Assembly (NCBI RefSeq): GCF_021023135.1
Contig: NZ_PGFV01000003.1
Coordinates: 248,001-312,000, forward strand
Direction of reading: 5' to 3'
Source of the DNA: Brevibacterium sp. CCUG 69071
GTDB lineage: Bacteria > Actinomycetota > Actinomycetes > Actinomycetales > Brevibacteriaceae
Length of the DNA: 64,000 nt
Under the pieces are notes generated by a model. It did not search any database and was not told the DNA's origin. It saw nothing but the letters and a program-made list of their open reading frames with translations. The translations under genes were made by a program, and so were the position numbers. Below are positions 1 through 8,018 of the stretch, piece by piece (position 1 is the stretch's first letter; each line of letters starts with the position of its first letter).

Positions 1-929
1 CGGTGGCCGATATCGCCGCCATCGCCGAGGTGGCCCACGCTCACGATGTTCCCCTCATCGTCGATGAGGCTTGGGGCTCCCACTTCGGCATGCACCCGGA
101 TCTGCCGGTCAACGCCGTGCGCTGCGGGGCCGACCTCGTCATCTCGAGCACCCACAAAGGGGCGGGTTCGCTGGCCCAGTCGGCGATGATCCACCTCGGG
201 CACGGACCGCAGGCTCGGCGCATCGAGACCCTGGTCGACCGGGTGGTGAAGTCCTACCAGTCGACCTCATGCAGCTCCCTGCTCCTGGCGTCCCTCGACG
301 AAGCCCGCCGGCATCTCGCCACCCACCCCCAGGCGATCGGTGAGACCCTGACCACGGCAGAGGAGCTGCGCACGCGGATCAGGGAGGATGCACGCTTCCG
401 CGATGCCACTCCCGACATCCTCGGCGGGCACGATGCGATCGCGAACGACCCGTTCAAGGTCGTCATCGACACCCGCGGAGCCGGGATCACCGGCACCGAC
501 GCCCAATATCGGCTGATCCGGGACCACCGGATCTACTGCGAGCTCGCCACCCCCTCGGCGCTGCTCCTGCTCATCGGGGCCACATCCCCGGTCGATGTCG
601 AGCGGTTCTGGACCGCACTGCAGTCCCTGCCGGTCTCCGAGTCCGAACCGGAGCGTCCGCTCGTCGTTCCCGGCAGCTGCGAGAAGCGCATGGACATCGG
701 CGAGGCCTATTTCGCCGAACCGACCACGGTGCCCTTCGCCGAGGCGGTCGGCCGAGTCTCAGCCGACGCCCTGGCCGCGTACCCGCCCGGGGTGCCCAAT
801 GTCCTCCCCGGTGAGGTGCTCAGCGCCGAGGTGGTGTCCTTCCTCCGGATGACCGCCGCAGCACCGTCGGGCTATGTCCGCGGTGCCGCGGATTCGGCGA
901 TGGACACCTTCCGGGTGGTGACGGAATAG
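1..929 (+). CDS. Orn/Lys/Arg decarboxylase-like PLP enzyme, C-terminal part
   Basis: The gene enters from the left edge; about 308 residues are visible. It is a fold-type I PLP decarboxylase of the ornithine/lysine/arginine decarboxylase family. The cofactor site is clear: VDEAWGSHF (the Asp that pairs with the pyridine nitrogen, visible residue 21) and SSTHKGAGSL with the Schiff-base Lys at visible residue 52. The C-terminal domain carries the family's YPPGVPNVLPGE segment. The likely reaction is decarboxylation of a basic amino acid to a diamine; arginine, lysine or ornithine cannot be told apart here. An amine oxidase and an aldehyde dehydrogenase of the type used in diamine breakdown lie downstream, but linkage is only positional. 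The start lies outside the window. Confidence 0.85.
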   Translation, partial: VADIAAIAEVAHAHDVPLIVDEAWGSHFGMHPDLPVNAVRCGADLVISSTHKGAGSLAQSAMIHLGHGPQARRIETLVDRVVKSYQSTSCSSLLLASLDEARRHLATHPQAIGETLTTAEELRTRIREDARFRDATPDILGGHDAIANDPFKVVIDTRGAGITGTDAQYRLIRDHRIYCELATPSALLLLIGATSPVDVERFWTALQSLPVSESEPERPLVVPGSCEKRMDIGEAYFAEPTTVPFAEAVGRVSADALAAYPPGVPNVLPGEVLSAEVVSFLRMTAAAPSGYVRGAADSAMDTFRVVTE

Positions 930-1001
930 GCGTCTCTCCGAGGTGACCTCACACGACGGACAGCCCCGAGGTCGCGAGCGGGATTCCGTTAGCGTGGAGG
1001 C

Positions 1002-2000
1002 ATGGCCGATCACACACAGTCCTCGCCCACCATCACACTCAGCCCCGATGAGCTCGCCGAGCTCTGCGCCCGGGCGATCCGGACCGCCGGAGGGTCGGAG
1101 GCGATGGCCGCCAGCCTCGCCGCCGCGACCGTCTCGGCCGAGCGCCGCGGTAAATCACGGCTCGGCGTCGGCCACCTCGGCGACTTCCTCGAAGCTCTGG
1201 AAACCGGGCGGATCGACGGGGCCGCGGTGCCCATTCTCGACTCCCCCACTCCCGTCGTCCACCGCGTGGATGCCGGCCATGGCACGGCCCACCTCGCCTT
1301 CGACACTGTCTTTGAGACCCTCGTCGACTCGGCGAACCGCTTCGGCATCAGCCTGGCGGCGATCTCGCGCAGCTACACCGCCGGCGAGCTCGCCTGGTTC
1401 GTCCACCGGCTCGCCGAACGCGGACTCGTCGCCTGGGCGGGCTCGAATTCCCCGGCGCTGATGAGCCTGTTCGGCTCGACTGACGCGGCGACGGGGACGA
1501 ACCCGCTCGCCTTCGCCGTCCCGCACCCGGATGGTCCGCGCCTGTTCGACCAAGCCAGCAGCGCCACGGCCTGGGTCAACGTCCGCGAGGCAGCCGAGCG
1601 CGACGAGGCGATCCCCGAGGATTGGGCGATCGATCCTCAGGGCGAGGCGACCACCGATGCCGCGGCCGGTCTGGCCGGCACCCTCCTGCCCTTCGGCGGG
1701 GTCAAGGGCAGCAACATCGCGATCATGGTCGAACTCCTCGCCACACTCGGCGGCGCCCGCTTCTCACTCGACGCGCCCTCGCACGCAGACGGTGATGAGA
1801 ATCCGGGCATCGGGCTGACGATCATCGCCGTCGACCCGGAGGTCATCGACCCCGGCTACCGCGAGAGGGTCGCCGCCCACCTCGAGCGTCTGCGCACCGA
1901 ACACGGCATCGACTTCGGTCGCAAACCCCTCGCCGAGGCGGTCGAGCTCACCGAGGAGACCGTGACCGAACTCCGGCGTCGGGGGTCGGCGGCGGACTGA
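1002..2000 (+). CDS. Ldh2/malate dehydrogenase-family NAD(P) oxidoreductase
   Basis: 332 residues, the usual length for the Ldh2 (YlbC/AllD/DpkA) family, which reduces 2-oxo acids or cyclic imines such as delta1-pyrroline-2-carboxylate. Supporting segments are TGTNPLAFAVPHPDGPRLFD, the P-F-G-G-V-K-G-S-N-I-A motif before an MVELLA helix, and a C-terminal stretch resembling E-x-L-R-x-x-G. The gene follows the decarboxylase by 72 bp on the same strand and faces the DapA-like gene. One oddity: the Ser-His-Gly of the family's N-terminal active-site motif is not seen. The equivalent stretch reads RGKSRLGVGHLGDF, so the catalytic His is either replaced or shifted. Family assignment is good; substrate is unknown. 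Confidence 0.8.
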   Translation: MADHTQSSPTITLSPDELAELCARAIRTAGGSEAMAASLAAATVSAERRGKSRLGVGHLGDFLEALETGRIDGAAVPILDSPTPVVHRVDAGHGTAHLAFDTVFETLVDSANRFGISLAAISRSYTAGELAWFVHRLAERGLVAWAGSNSPALMSLFGSTDAATGTNPLAFAVPHPDGPRLFDQASSATAWVNVREAAERDEAIPEDWAIDPQGEATTDAAAGLAGTLLPFGGVKGSNIAIMVELLATLGGARFSLDAPSHADGDENPGIGLTIIAVDPEVIDPGYRERVAAHLERLRTEHGIDFGRKPLAEAVELTEETVTELRRRGSAAD

Positions 2001-2046
2001 TCACGGCCGACGGCGGGACGACCGGCCACCTCGGCGAGGGTGAGCC

Positions 2047-2931
2047 TCAGCTCTCCAAGGCGGCCAGCGCCGTCCTGATCCGCTCGGTCGCGTCCGGGTC
2101 GGTCTCGGCCATCGGTCGCCGAGGTGCTCCGACGGGCAGGCCACGCAGCTCGAGGCCCTTCTTCACCGACTGGATGAAGGGTTCCGAGATCATCGCGTCG
2201 ATGACCGGGTAGAGGCGTCGCCATTCGTCCCGGGCACCGTGCAGGTCGCCGTCGGCGATCTTGCGCGAGACCGAGACGATCTCCGCGGGGACGACATTCG
2301 CAGCACCTGCGACCATTCCGGCCGCGCCTTCGACGAGACCGGAGTAGATGTAGCTGTCCCAGCCGATGAAGGTCCCGATGACGTCGCTGTGATGGTGGAT
2401 GAGCTTGAGGGCCTGCTCCCAGTCCGCGCTCGAGTCCTTGATGTAGCGGATGTTCGCGACCTCTTCGGCGAGCTGGCGGACGGTGTCCGGGTCGAGGTTG
2501 ATGCCGGTCGCGCCCGGAATGTTGTAGAGCATCACGTCGATGTCCACGGCGGCCGCGACGGTCTTGATGTAGTCGACGGTCTCGGCCAGTGTCAGCGGCT
2601 CGTAGTACGGTGTCACGATCATGAGGACATCGGCGCCGCAGCGCTGGGCGGCCAGGGAGTGCCGGATGGCCTCCTTCGTGGTCGTGGCTCCGGTCTGCGC
2701 GACGACGTGGACGCGGCCGGCGGCGCGGTCGATGACGAATTCGACCATGGACTGGCGTTCTTCGGCGGACATGGTCGCGAATTCGGCGGTCGATCCGCCG
2801 ACGACGAGTCCGTCGACGCCGCCGTCGATGGACCGGTCGACGACTCGGCCGAGCGCGTCGAAGTCGATGTTCTCCTCGGCGTCGAAGGGGGTGGTCAGGG
2901 CGGTGAGGACACCGCTGAGGTTCTCGGTCAT
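2047..2931 (-). CDS. DapA-like dihydrodipicolinate synthase/N-acetylneuraminate lyase family protein
   Basis: 294 residues, a typical length for this TIM-barrel family of class I lyases and aldolases. The substrate-carboxylate loop GGSTAEFATMS, the catalytic Tyr in YNIPG and the Schiff-base Lys in YIKDSS are all visible. The start chosen (MTENLSGV) has GGAGAAACC just before it; an upstream in-frame extension lacks family similarity. It lies 52 bp downstream of the flavin amine oxidase on the same strand and is probably co-transcribed with it. The context is amine catabolism, not lysine synthesis, so a catabolic lyase or deaminase role (for example on a pyrroline or 2-keto acid) is more likely than true DapA. 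Specificity is not known. Confidence 0.85.
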   Translation of the reverse strand: MTENLSGVLTALTTPFDAEENIDFDALGRVVDRSIDGGVDGLVVGGSTAEFATMSAEERQSMVEFVIDRAAGRVHVVAQTGATTTKEAIRHSLAAQRCGADVLMIVTPYYEPLTLAETVDYIKTVAAAVDIDVMLYNIPGATGINLDPDTVRQLAEEVANIRYIKDSSADWEQALKLIHHHSDVIGTFIGWDSYIYSGLVEGAAGMVAGAANVVPAEIVSVSRKIADGDLHGARDEWRRLYPVIDAMISEPFIQSVKKGLELRGLPVGAPRRPMAETDPDATERIRTALAALES

Positions 2932-2983
2932 GGTTTCTCCTGTGCAGTCAGTGGGGGTTTCGAATCGCTGGAATCGTTGAGGT

Positions 2984-4390
2984 TCAGCCGTGCTTGGGCG
3001 GTTCGTCCTCGTTGGGGTGCTGGACGGGGTGGTGCTTGCGGGTCTGCCGGGCGGTGGCGAGGATGTTTGCCGCCTCCTGCGCCGCGGTGAAGCCGGAGCT
3101 GATCGCGGTCTCGGTGTAGAGCGTCCCGAGGTAGTCGCCGGCGAGGAAGACCCGACCGGAGAGGGTGTTGAGGGTCGGCTGGAGCTTGCCGCGACCCGGG
3201 AAGCAGTAGGGTGCCCCGGTGCGCCAGCGCTGGACCTGTGCTTCTTCGACCATGCCCGCGAAACCGGGCAGCACCTGGTCGAGATCCTTGATGTAGGTGT
3301 CGAGGATGTCCGCATCGTCGAGGTCGAGAAGCTTCCTGGCGAGACTCGCCGGAGAGAAGGTCATGATGCTGCCGCCGGGCTGGCGTTCGGACTCCGTGCC
3401 GCGGACGATGTTGCCCTGGTTCATCACCACGTTGAATGAGCGCTTCGGGGTGGCGATGCCGTAGGCGGCGTCCCAGGGCTGCGGCTCGGTCTCGTTCGTG
3501 AGGAAGGCCGCAGACACGTAGGGGCCGTAGACGATCTTGGCCAGGGCCTCGCGCTTGTCCTCCTGCAGATCGACGGCGATCCGGTGAGCCACGGTCGCCG
3601 GGGTGGCCAGCACCACCGTGCGCGCCTCGACCTCGTGGTCGATGTCGTCCTGCCGGTAGCGGACGACCACGTGGTCCTTCTTGTGCACGATCTCGTGGAC
3701 CTTCGCATCGAGCTGGATGTTCTCCTGCAGGGGCGCGGCGATCGCTTCGATGAGGTTAGACGGCCCGCCGCCGATGCTCCGGTTGAGTCCTTGGCCGATG
3801 TTCCAGACCAGGCTGAAGTAGCCGATGCCCGCGCCCGCGGCGAGTTCGTCGGGGTCGGCGGCCGAGCGGGTGATGGTCGGGCGGAACATCGCCTCGGCGT
3901 CCTCGGAGAGGTCTCCGATGTAGTCGGCGAAGGACCGGTCGTTCTCGAAGTCGTAGATCCGCTGCTGGCGCATCTCCGCGCTCTCGTTCGGGCGCAGCCG
4001 CACCGCCTCGGCGTAGCGGAGGACATCGGCGCTGACCTTGACCCCGGCCTTGATCATCGATGCGCGGTCCTGGAGCGACATCGGAATGCGGAACGGGTAG
4101 CTCTGCACCGGGCCCTTGAGCAGCAGCTTTCCGTTCATCGAGATCGCCGACAGCGAGCCGGGGATGTCCGAGGCACGCGTCTGGGTCTCGGTGATGAGCG
4201 CATTCGTCGCGGTCTTGCCTCCGGCGAACATGTGCCCACCCCAGTTGAGAAAGTAGCGACCGCGGTTCTCTGACCGGATTCGCCCACCCACACGGTGCTG
4301 CGATTCGAGGAGGGTGATGTCCCAGTTGCGCAGTCTCCATGCTGCCGATAGTCCTGCGAGTCCTCCACCGACGATGACGGCATCTTTCAT
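2984..4390 (-). CDS. flavin-containing amine oxidase
   Basis: 468 residues with an N-terminal FAD-binding fold (AVIVGGGLAGLSAAWRLR, then the acidic end of strand 2 in LLESQHRVGGRIRSE) and a C-terminal flavin motif ending RVFLAGDYLGTLYTETAISSG. This is the monoamine oxidase/protoporphyrinogen oxidase superfamily. It probably oxidises an amine to an aldehyde with release of ammonia and peroxide. No signal peptide is seen. The start codon directly follows a perfect 6-bp hairpin that contains the ribosome binding site (4391-4405). A perfect palindrome (core 4457-4468) lies about 65 bp upstream and recurs at the symporter/aldehyde dehydrogenase divergon. The upstream GntR gene on the same strand is the likely regulator. 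The exact amine is unknown. Confidence 0.85.
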   Translation of the reverse strand: MKDAVIVGGGLAGLSAAWRLRNWDITLLESQHRVGGRIRSENRGRYFLNWGGHMFAGGKTATNALITETQTRASDIPGSLSAISMNGKLLLKGPVQSYPFRIPMSLQDRASMIKAGVKVSADVLRYAEAVRLRPNESAEMRQQRIYDFENDRSFADYIGDLSEDAEAMFRPTITRSAADPDELAAGAGIGYFSLVWNIGQGLNRSIGGGPSNLIEAIAAPLQENIQLDAKVHEIVHKKDHVVVRYRQDDIDHEVEARTVVLATPATVAHRIAVDLQEDKREALAKIVYGPYVSAAFLTNETEPQPWDAAYGIATPKRSFNVVMNQGNIVRGTESERQPGGSIMTFSPASLARKLLDLDDADILDTYIKDLDQVLPGFAGMVEEAQVQRWRTGAPYCFPGRGKLQPTLNTLSGRVFLAGDYLGTLYTETAISSGFTAAQEAANILATARQTRKHHPVQHPNEDEPPKHG

Positions 4391-4405
4391 AGGGGGATAC
4401 CCCCT
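4391..4405 (-). promoter_or_regulatory. hairpin enclosing the amine oxidase ribosome binding site
   Basis: Read on the minus strand, AGGGGG, a TAT loop and CCCCCT run straight into the ATG of the amine oxidase. The purine arm is the only good Shine-Dalgarno sequence available, 9 nt before the start. A folded hairpin would hide it, so translation may depend on unfolding. The structure is seen; the regulatory effect is inferred. Confidence 0.5.
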
Positions 4406-4453
4406 CTCTCATACACGCCCGCACCCCTTCGCGCGGACTTCTGCAAGAAGCGT

Positions 4454-4469
4454 AGGATGTGATCACATT
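4454..4469. promoter_or_regulatory. palindromic operator upstream of amine oxidase (GntR box 1)
   Basis: The core ATGTGATCACAT (4457-4468) is a perfect 12-bp palindrome. Read on the minus strand, the 16-mer AATGTGATCACATCCT is identical to the one at 7932-7947. The next regulator gene upstream is the GntR protein at 4606-5301, its most likely binder. Confidence 0.65.
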
Positions 4470-4530
4470 CAATTGCAAGCGTTGAGCCGAAGTTTTTCTC
4501 AGAGATTTTCAGCGGAGGTCCACGACCGCC

Positions 4531-4575
4531 CGAATCAGGCGGAATCGCGCCGAATCACGCGGAATCAAGTCGAAC
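4531..4575. repeat. 10-bp tandem repeat between GntR stop and amine oxidase promoter
   Basis: Four consecutive decamers of the form (c/g)GAATCnnGC (cgaatcaggc, ggaatcgcgc, cgaatcacgc, ggaatcaagt) followed by a decayed fifth. The array lies 30 bp past the stop codon of the GntR gene. It is one of several short tandem arrays at gene ends in this window. Confidence 0.6.
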
Positions 4576-4605
4576 CAGTTCGGCCGAAACCGACCGTGAC
4601 CGCTC

Positions 4606-5301
4606 CTAGTCCTCCAGGACGCTGCGGATGCGGCTCACCGCATCGTCGAAGGAATCGCCGGTCACCCGGGCAGCACTCTCGGCATCGCCGGTGTCCACTG
4701 CGTCCATGAGGTGGCGCTGATGCTTGAGCAGCGGGGTGAGGTCGCCGGCTTCCATCTCACGCCTGGCGCCGACGAGCTTGTAGGCCCGGCACCGCAGCCA
4801 CAGGGTGCGGATCGTCTCGACGAGGACGGGGTTGCCGGCCGCTGAGTAGATGGTTGCCAGCAGCTCCTCGTCGTGGTCGAGGTAGGCCGCCGGGTCGCCG
4901 TGGGCGAGAGATGACTCCATCGCAGAGAACTCCTCGTCGAGCCGCGCCCTGCCGACCTCGTCGAGTCGCTGCGCCCCCTGCACGGTGGCCTCGACCTCGA
5001 GGATCCGGCGCACCGAATAGATCTGCAGCAGCTCCTCGGCGGTGAAGGTTTTGACCACGGCTCCGCGGTGCGGGCTGGTCTCGACGAGCCCGACCTCCTC
5101 GAGGCGCGCGAGCGATTCGCGCACGGGCATGACGCTCGTGCCCAGCGCGGCCGCCAGTTGGCGGATCCGCAAGCGCTGTCCGCCGCGGTATTCGCCGTTG
5201 AGGATGCTGGCCTGCATGGCCTCGAACACCTGGTCGCCGATGCGCGGGCCGATTTCGGTCTCGGTCTGGGCCGAGGACGGGGTCGCCTGGGTCTCGCTCA
5301 T
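4606..5301 (-). CDS. GntR-family regulator, FCD (FadR) subclass
   Basis: 231 residues. The N-terminal winged helix (about residues 17-85) shows VFEAMQASILNGEYRGGQRLR, then LAAALGTSVMPVRESLARLEEVGLVE and the wing SPHRGAVVKTF. The C-terminal two-thirds is an all-helical FCD ligand domain with the expected Asp and His residues. Proteins of this class sense small carboxylates or amino acids. The gene sits between the amine oxidase and the symporter/stress-protein pair, all on the minus strand. The dyad ATGTGATCACAT lies beside both neighbouring promoters, so this protein is the best candidate for controlling them. Confidence 0.9.
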   Translation of the reverse strand: MSETQATPSSAQTETEIGPRIGDQVFEAMQASILNGEYRGGQRLRIRQLAAALGTSVMPVRESLARLEEVGLVETSPHRGAVVKTFTAEELLQIYSVRRILEVEATVQGAQRLDEVGRARLDEEFSAMESSLAHGDPAAYLDHDEELLATIYSAAGNPVLVETIRTLWLRCRAYKLVGARREMEAGDLTPLLKHQRHLMDAVDTGDAESAARVTGDSFDDAVSRIRSVLED

Positions 5302-5394
5302 GCTCGACAGTCTAATCTCGCCGAGGCGGTGCGAACCGCCGTTCGCCGCATCCCTGCCACCGTTCGCCGCACCTTCGCCCGCTGCGCAGCCTCA

Positions 5395-6282
5395 TCACGG
5401 CACCACGACCACCGGGACCGGGGCATGCCGGATGATCTTCGCGGCGTTCGATCCGAGGAAGACCCGCGACTTCGGCCCGTCCGCCGAGGAGCCCAGGACG
5501 AGCACCTCGCCGGCACCCCAGTCCAGGGCCGACAGCGCGGACTTCCAGTCCTTGCCGATGCCGACAGCCTCCTCGACCGGCGTCCCGGCCTCACCGATGT
5601 CGATCTCGTCGACGCCTTCGATCGCCGCGGCCTGGGCCGCCTTGACCCGCCGAACGTAGTCGGCGCGTCGGGAATTCTCCTCCACCCAAACGGGTTCCAC
5701 GGTGCGGCCGCTGACTCCGAAGGTCGCGACTCGCAGCCGCGCCTCGACGGATTCGGAGAGCTCCGCGGTCTGCGCGAGGACCCGCTGGGAGCGCTCGTCA
5801 CCGCGGAAGGAGCAGGTCACCCGCCCGATGACCGACCCCGGTGCGCTCTGGTAGCCCTTCGGCGCCAACGCCACCGGCACGGGAGACGAATGGAGCAGAC
5901 GGTCAGAGGTTCCGCTCACGCGGATCCGACCACGCGCCCCCTCCGTGCCCGAGCCGAGGACGATCATCGAGGCGTCATGGTCGACCGCCTCGGCGATGAG
6001 TCCCTTGCCGCGTGACCGTGCCTGCACGGCCACAGCCTCGGTCTCGACATCGGGGCAGATGTCGGCCGCGGCGCGCTCCGCCTCGGCGACGGCCTTGCGT
6101 CCTCTCTCCCGGGACCAGGCGGCGAGTTGGAGATCGCTGCCGCTGGCGATGAACGACCGGCTCTGGGCGGGCACGATCGAGACGATGCGCACCGCCTCCC
6201 CGTTCGAGCGGGCGAGCGTCGCCGCCAGATGGAGTGCTGACCTGTCCCTCTTTCCGTAGGGGAACGCTGCGATGATCGTCAT
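5395..6282 (-). CDS. universal stress protein with two UspA domains
   Basis: 295 residues. Both halves are UspA-like. The first ends with the ATP-loop pattern GSGTEGARGRIRVSGTSDRLL-like (residues about 110-130) and the second with GSSADGPKSRVFLGSNAAKI near the C terminus, each followed by P-V-P-V. The protein is cytoplasmic and probably binds ATP. The start (MTIIAAFPYGK) overlaps the stop of the upstream symporter by 4 bp (ATGA), so the two are translationally coupled. Usp proteins are often paired with transporters; here it may adjust or protect the symporter. A longer open frame upstream is the symporter read out of frame and is not real. Confidence 0.88.
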   Translation of the reverse strand: MTIIAAFPYGKRDRSALHLAATLARSNGEAVRIVSIVPAQSRSFIASGSDLQLAAWSRERGRKAVAEAERAAADICPDVETEAVAVQARSRGKGLIAEAVDHDASMIVLGSGTEGARGRIRVSGTSDRLLHSSPVPVALAPKGYQSAPGSVIGRVTCSFRGDERSQRVLAQTAELSESVEARLRVATFGVSGRTVEPVWVEENSRRADYVRRVKAAQAAAIEGVDEIDIGEAGTPVEEAVGIGKDWKSALSALDWGAGEVLVLGSSADGPKSRVFLGSNAAKIIRHAPVPVVVVP

Positions 6283-7841
6283 TTCCGACGGTCCTCCTCG
6301 TCGTGGTGATCGGTGGTGGTGTCGTTGTCGAAGCCGCGTCCCGAGGCCTCGGCTCCCAGCCGTGCCGCGACGACCCCCTCGGCGGGGTCCTCCCAGAAGT
6401 CGGCGTGCCTGATGCCCAGGCTGCTCGGGTCGAAGACGGGATTGAGTCCCAGCTTGCGCTGGCGGTCGAAGTCCTTGAGCGTGCGCAGCGCGATCCGGGA
6501 GAGCAGGATGAGCGCGGCGAAGTTGATGACGCCGAGGCTGGCGTAGCCCATGTCCCCGAGCGCCCAGACCGCGCCGGCGTCGACGATGCAGCTGATGAAG
6601 CACACGGCGAGGATCACGCATTCGAGGATGCGCAGGTAGACCCGGTTGCCTTCGCCGACGATGAAGGACAGGTTCGTATCGGCGATGAAGTAGAAGGCGA
6701 CGATGGTCGTGATCGCGAACATCGCCACGGAGATCGCGATGAATGGGGAGCCGAAGCCTGTGGCCACGGTGTCGACGGCGGCCTGGGTGAAGTTCGTGCC
6801 CGCCTCGACCCCGGGCAGGTTGACCAGCAGCTCTCGGCCATCCTCGGTGATGACGTTGTACTGACCGGTCACGACCATCATCAGACCGGTGAGCATGCAC
6901 ACGGTCAGCGTGTCGATGTAGATCGAGAAGGTCTGCACGAGTCCCTGCTTGGCCGGGTGGCTGACCTCGGCGGCGCCCGCCGCATAGGTGCCCTCGCCGA
7001 CGCCGGCGACATTCGAGAACAGGGCGCGGCGCACACCCCAGGAGATGGCCGCGCCGACGATGCCGCCGAAGACCTGGTCGGTGCCGAAGGCCGAGGAGAT
7101 GATCAGCCCGAGGGCCCCGGGCAGCGCGGTGATGTTGACGATGAGCACGATGATCGCCCCGCCGATGTAGCCGACGGCCATGATCGGGACGATGACGTTG
7201 ACGACCTTGATGATGCGTTCGCGCCCGCCCCAGATGATGAATCCGAGGACCGCTGTGACAGCGATTCCGGTGATCCAGCCGGGGATGCCGAAGGCGTATT
7301 CGAAGCTCACGGCGATGCTGTTGGACTGGATGCCCGGGGCGAGGATCGTGTAGAGGATGAGTGCGATGACCGCGGCGATGAGGCCCAGCCAGCGCTTCTG
7401 GAAGGCCTTGTAGAGGTAGTAGGGCACGCCGCCCTTGAGTTCGCTGCCGACCCGCTGCTTGTAGATCTGGGCGAGCGTCGATTCGACGAAGGCGGTTGCG
7501 CCTCCACAGAAGGCCATCACCGCCATCCAGAACAGGGCTCCGGGTCCGCCCCAGCCGATGGCCGTGGCGACACCGGCGATGTTGCCGACGCCGACGCGGT
7601 TGCCGATCGTCAGCGCCAGTGCCTGGAACGGAGTGAGGCCGCCGGGGGCGACATCGCCGTCGCCCTTGAGTTCGCGCAGCATCTGCGGGAAGAGCCGGAT
7701 CTGCAGCAGCCGGGTGCGGATCGTGAAGTAGACCCCCATGACGATGGCCAGCACGATGGTCGGTATCCACATCGCATTCGCGATGGTCTGCAGCTGTATG
7801 GTGATGTCCAAGAGCACCGCTCCGTGTTCGTCGACTCCCAC
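6279..7841 (-). CDS. sodium:alanine/glycine symporter, AGCS family
   Basis: 520 residues with about ten hydrophobic helices. The AGCS signature is clear: LALTIGNRVGVGNIAGVATAIGWGGPGALFWM and the following KGGVPYYLYKAF. Members import alanine, glycine or related small amino acids with sodium. The assigned GTG start has a poor ribosome binding site; an internal TTG (MDITIQLQTI) with GGAG about 8 nt ahead is an alternative. The 3' end overlaps the stress-protein start. The gene is divergent from the aldehyde dehydrogenase, and the shared 177-bp intergenic region holds GntR box 2. Confidence 0.88.
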   Translation of the reverse strand: MGVDEHGAVLLDITIQLQTIANAMWIPTIVLAIVMGVYFTIRTRLLQIRLFPQMLRELKGDGDVAPGGLTPFQALALTIGNRVGVGNIAGVATAIGWGGPGALFWMAVMAFCGGATAFVESTLAQIYKQRVGSELKGGVPYYLYKAFQKRWLGLIAAVIALILYTILAPGIQSNSIAVSFEYAFGIPGWITGIAVTAVLGFIIWGGRERIIKVVNVIVPIMAVGYIGGAIIVLIVNITALPGALGLIISSAFGTDQVFGGIVGAAISWGVRRALFSNVAGVGEGTYAAGAAEVSHPAKQGLVQTFSIYIDTLTVCMLTGLMMVVTGQYNVITEDGRELLVNLPGVEAGTNFTQAAVDTVATGFGSPFIAISVAMFAITTIVAFYFIADTNLSFIVGEGNRVYLRILECVILAVCFISCIVDAGAVWALGDMGYASLGVINFAALILLSRIALRTLKDFDRQRKLGLNPVFDPSSLGIRHADFWEDPAEGVVAARLGAEASGRGFDNDTTTDHHDEEDRRK

Positions 7842-7931
7842 GCCGGTCCGCGCGGGTATTCAGTTCTCCCGAAGGGCGATTCGCTCATCATTCTTCGGAG
7901 ATTCCATTGCATCGTACCCGAAAACGAGGTT

Positions 7932-7947
7932 AATGTGATCACATCCT
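7932..7947. promoter_or_regulatory. palindromic operator between symporter and aldehyde dehydrogenase (GntR box 2)
   Basis: AATGTGATCACATCCT, core ATGTGATCACAT at 7933-7944. It is identical over 16 bp to box 1 read on the opposite strand. It lies about 90 bp from the symporter start and about 70 bp from the aldehyde dehydrogenase start, where it could control both. Confidence 0.65.
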
Positions 7948-8018
7948 GCGGAGGGCGTCGGAATGTCCCGATCCTCCGGCGAGGACTCATCCATCGAACC
8001 GAGGAAACGGAGGCCGTC

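Noticed and set aside
2932..3315. N-terminal extension of the DapA-like protein
   Set aside because: Overlaps the amine oxidase out of frame and has no family similarity; the ATG at 2931 has a ribosome binding site and matches the family N terminus.
6283..7770. N-terminal extension of the universal stress protein
   Set aside because: Arg/His-rich out-of-frame reading of the symporter; the stress protein starts at 6282 with an ATGA overlap.
6303..8018. Long open frame on the plus strand running into the aldehyde dehydrogenase
   Set aside because: It is the antisense of the symporter; composition is Asp/Arg/Gly-rich shadow. The real ALDH start has a good ribosome binding site at 8019.
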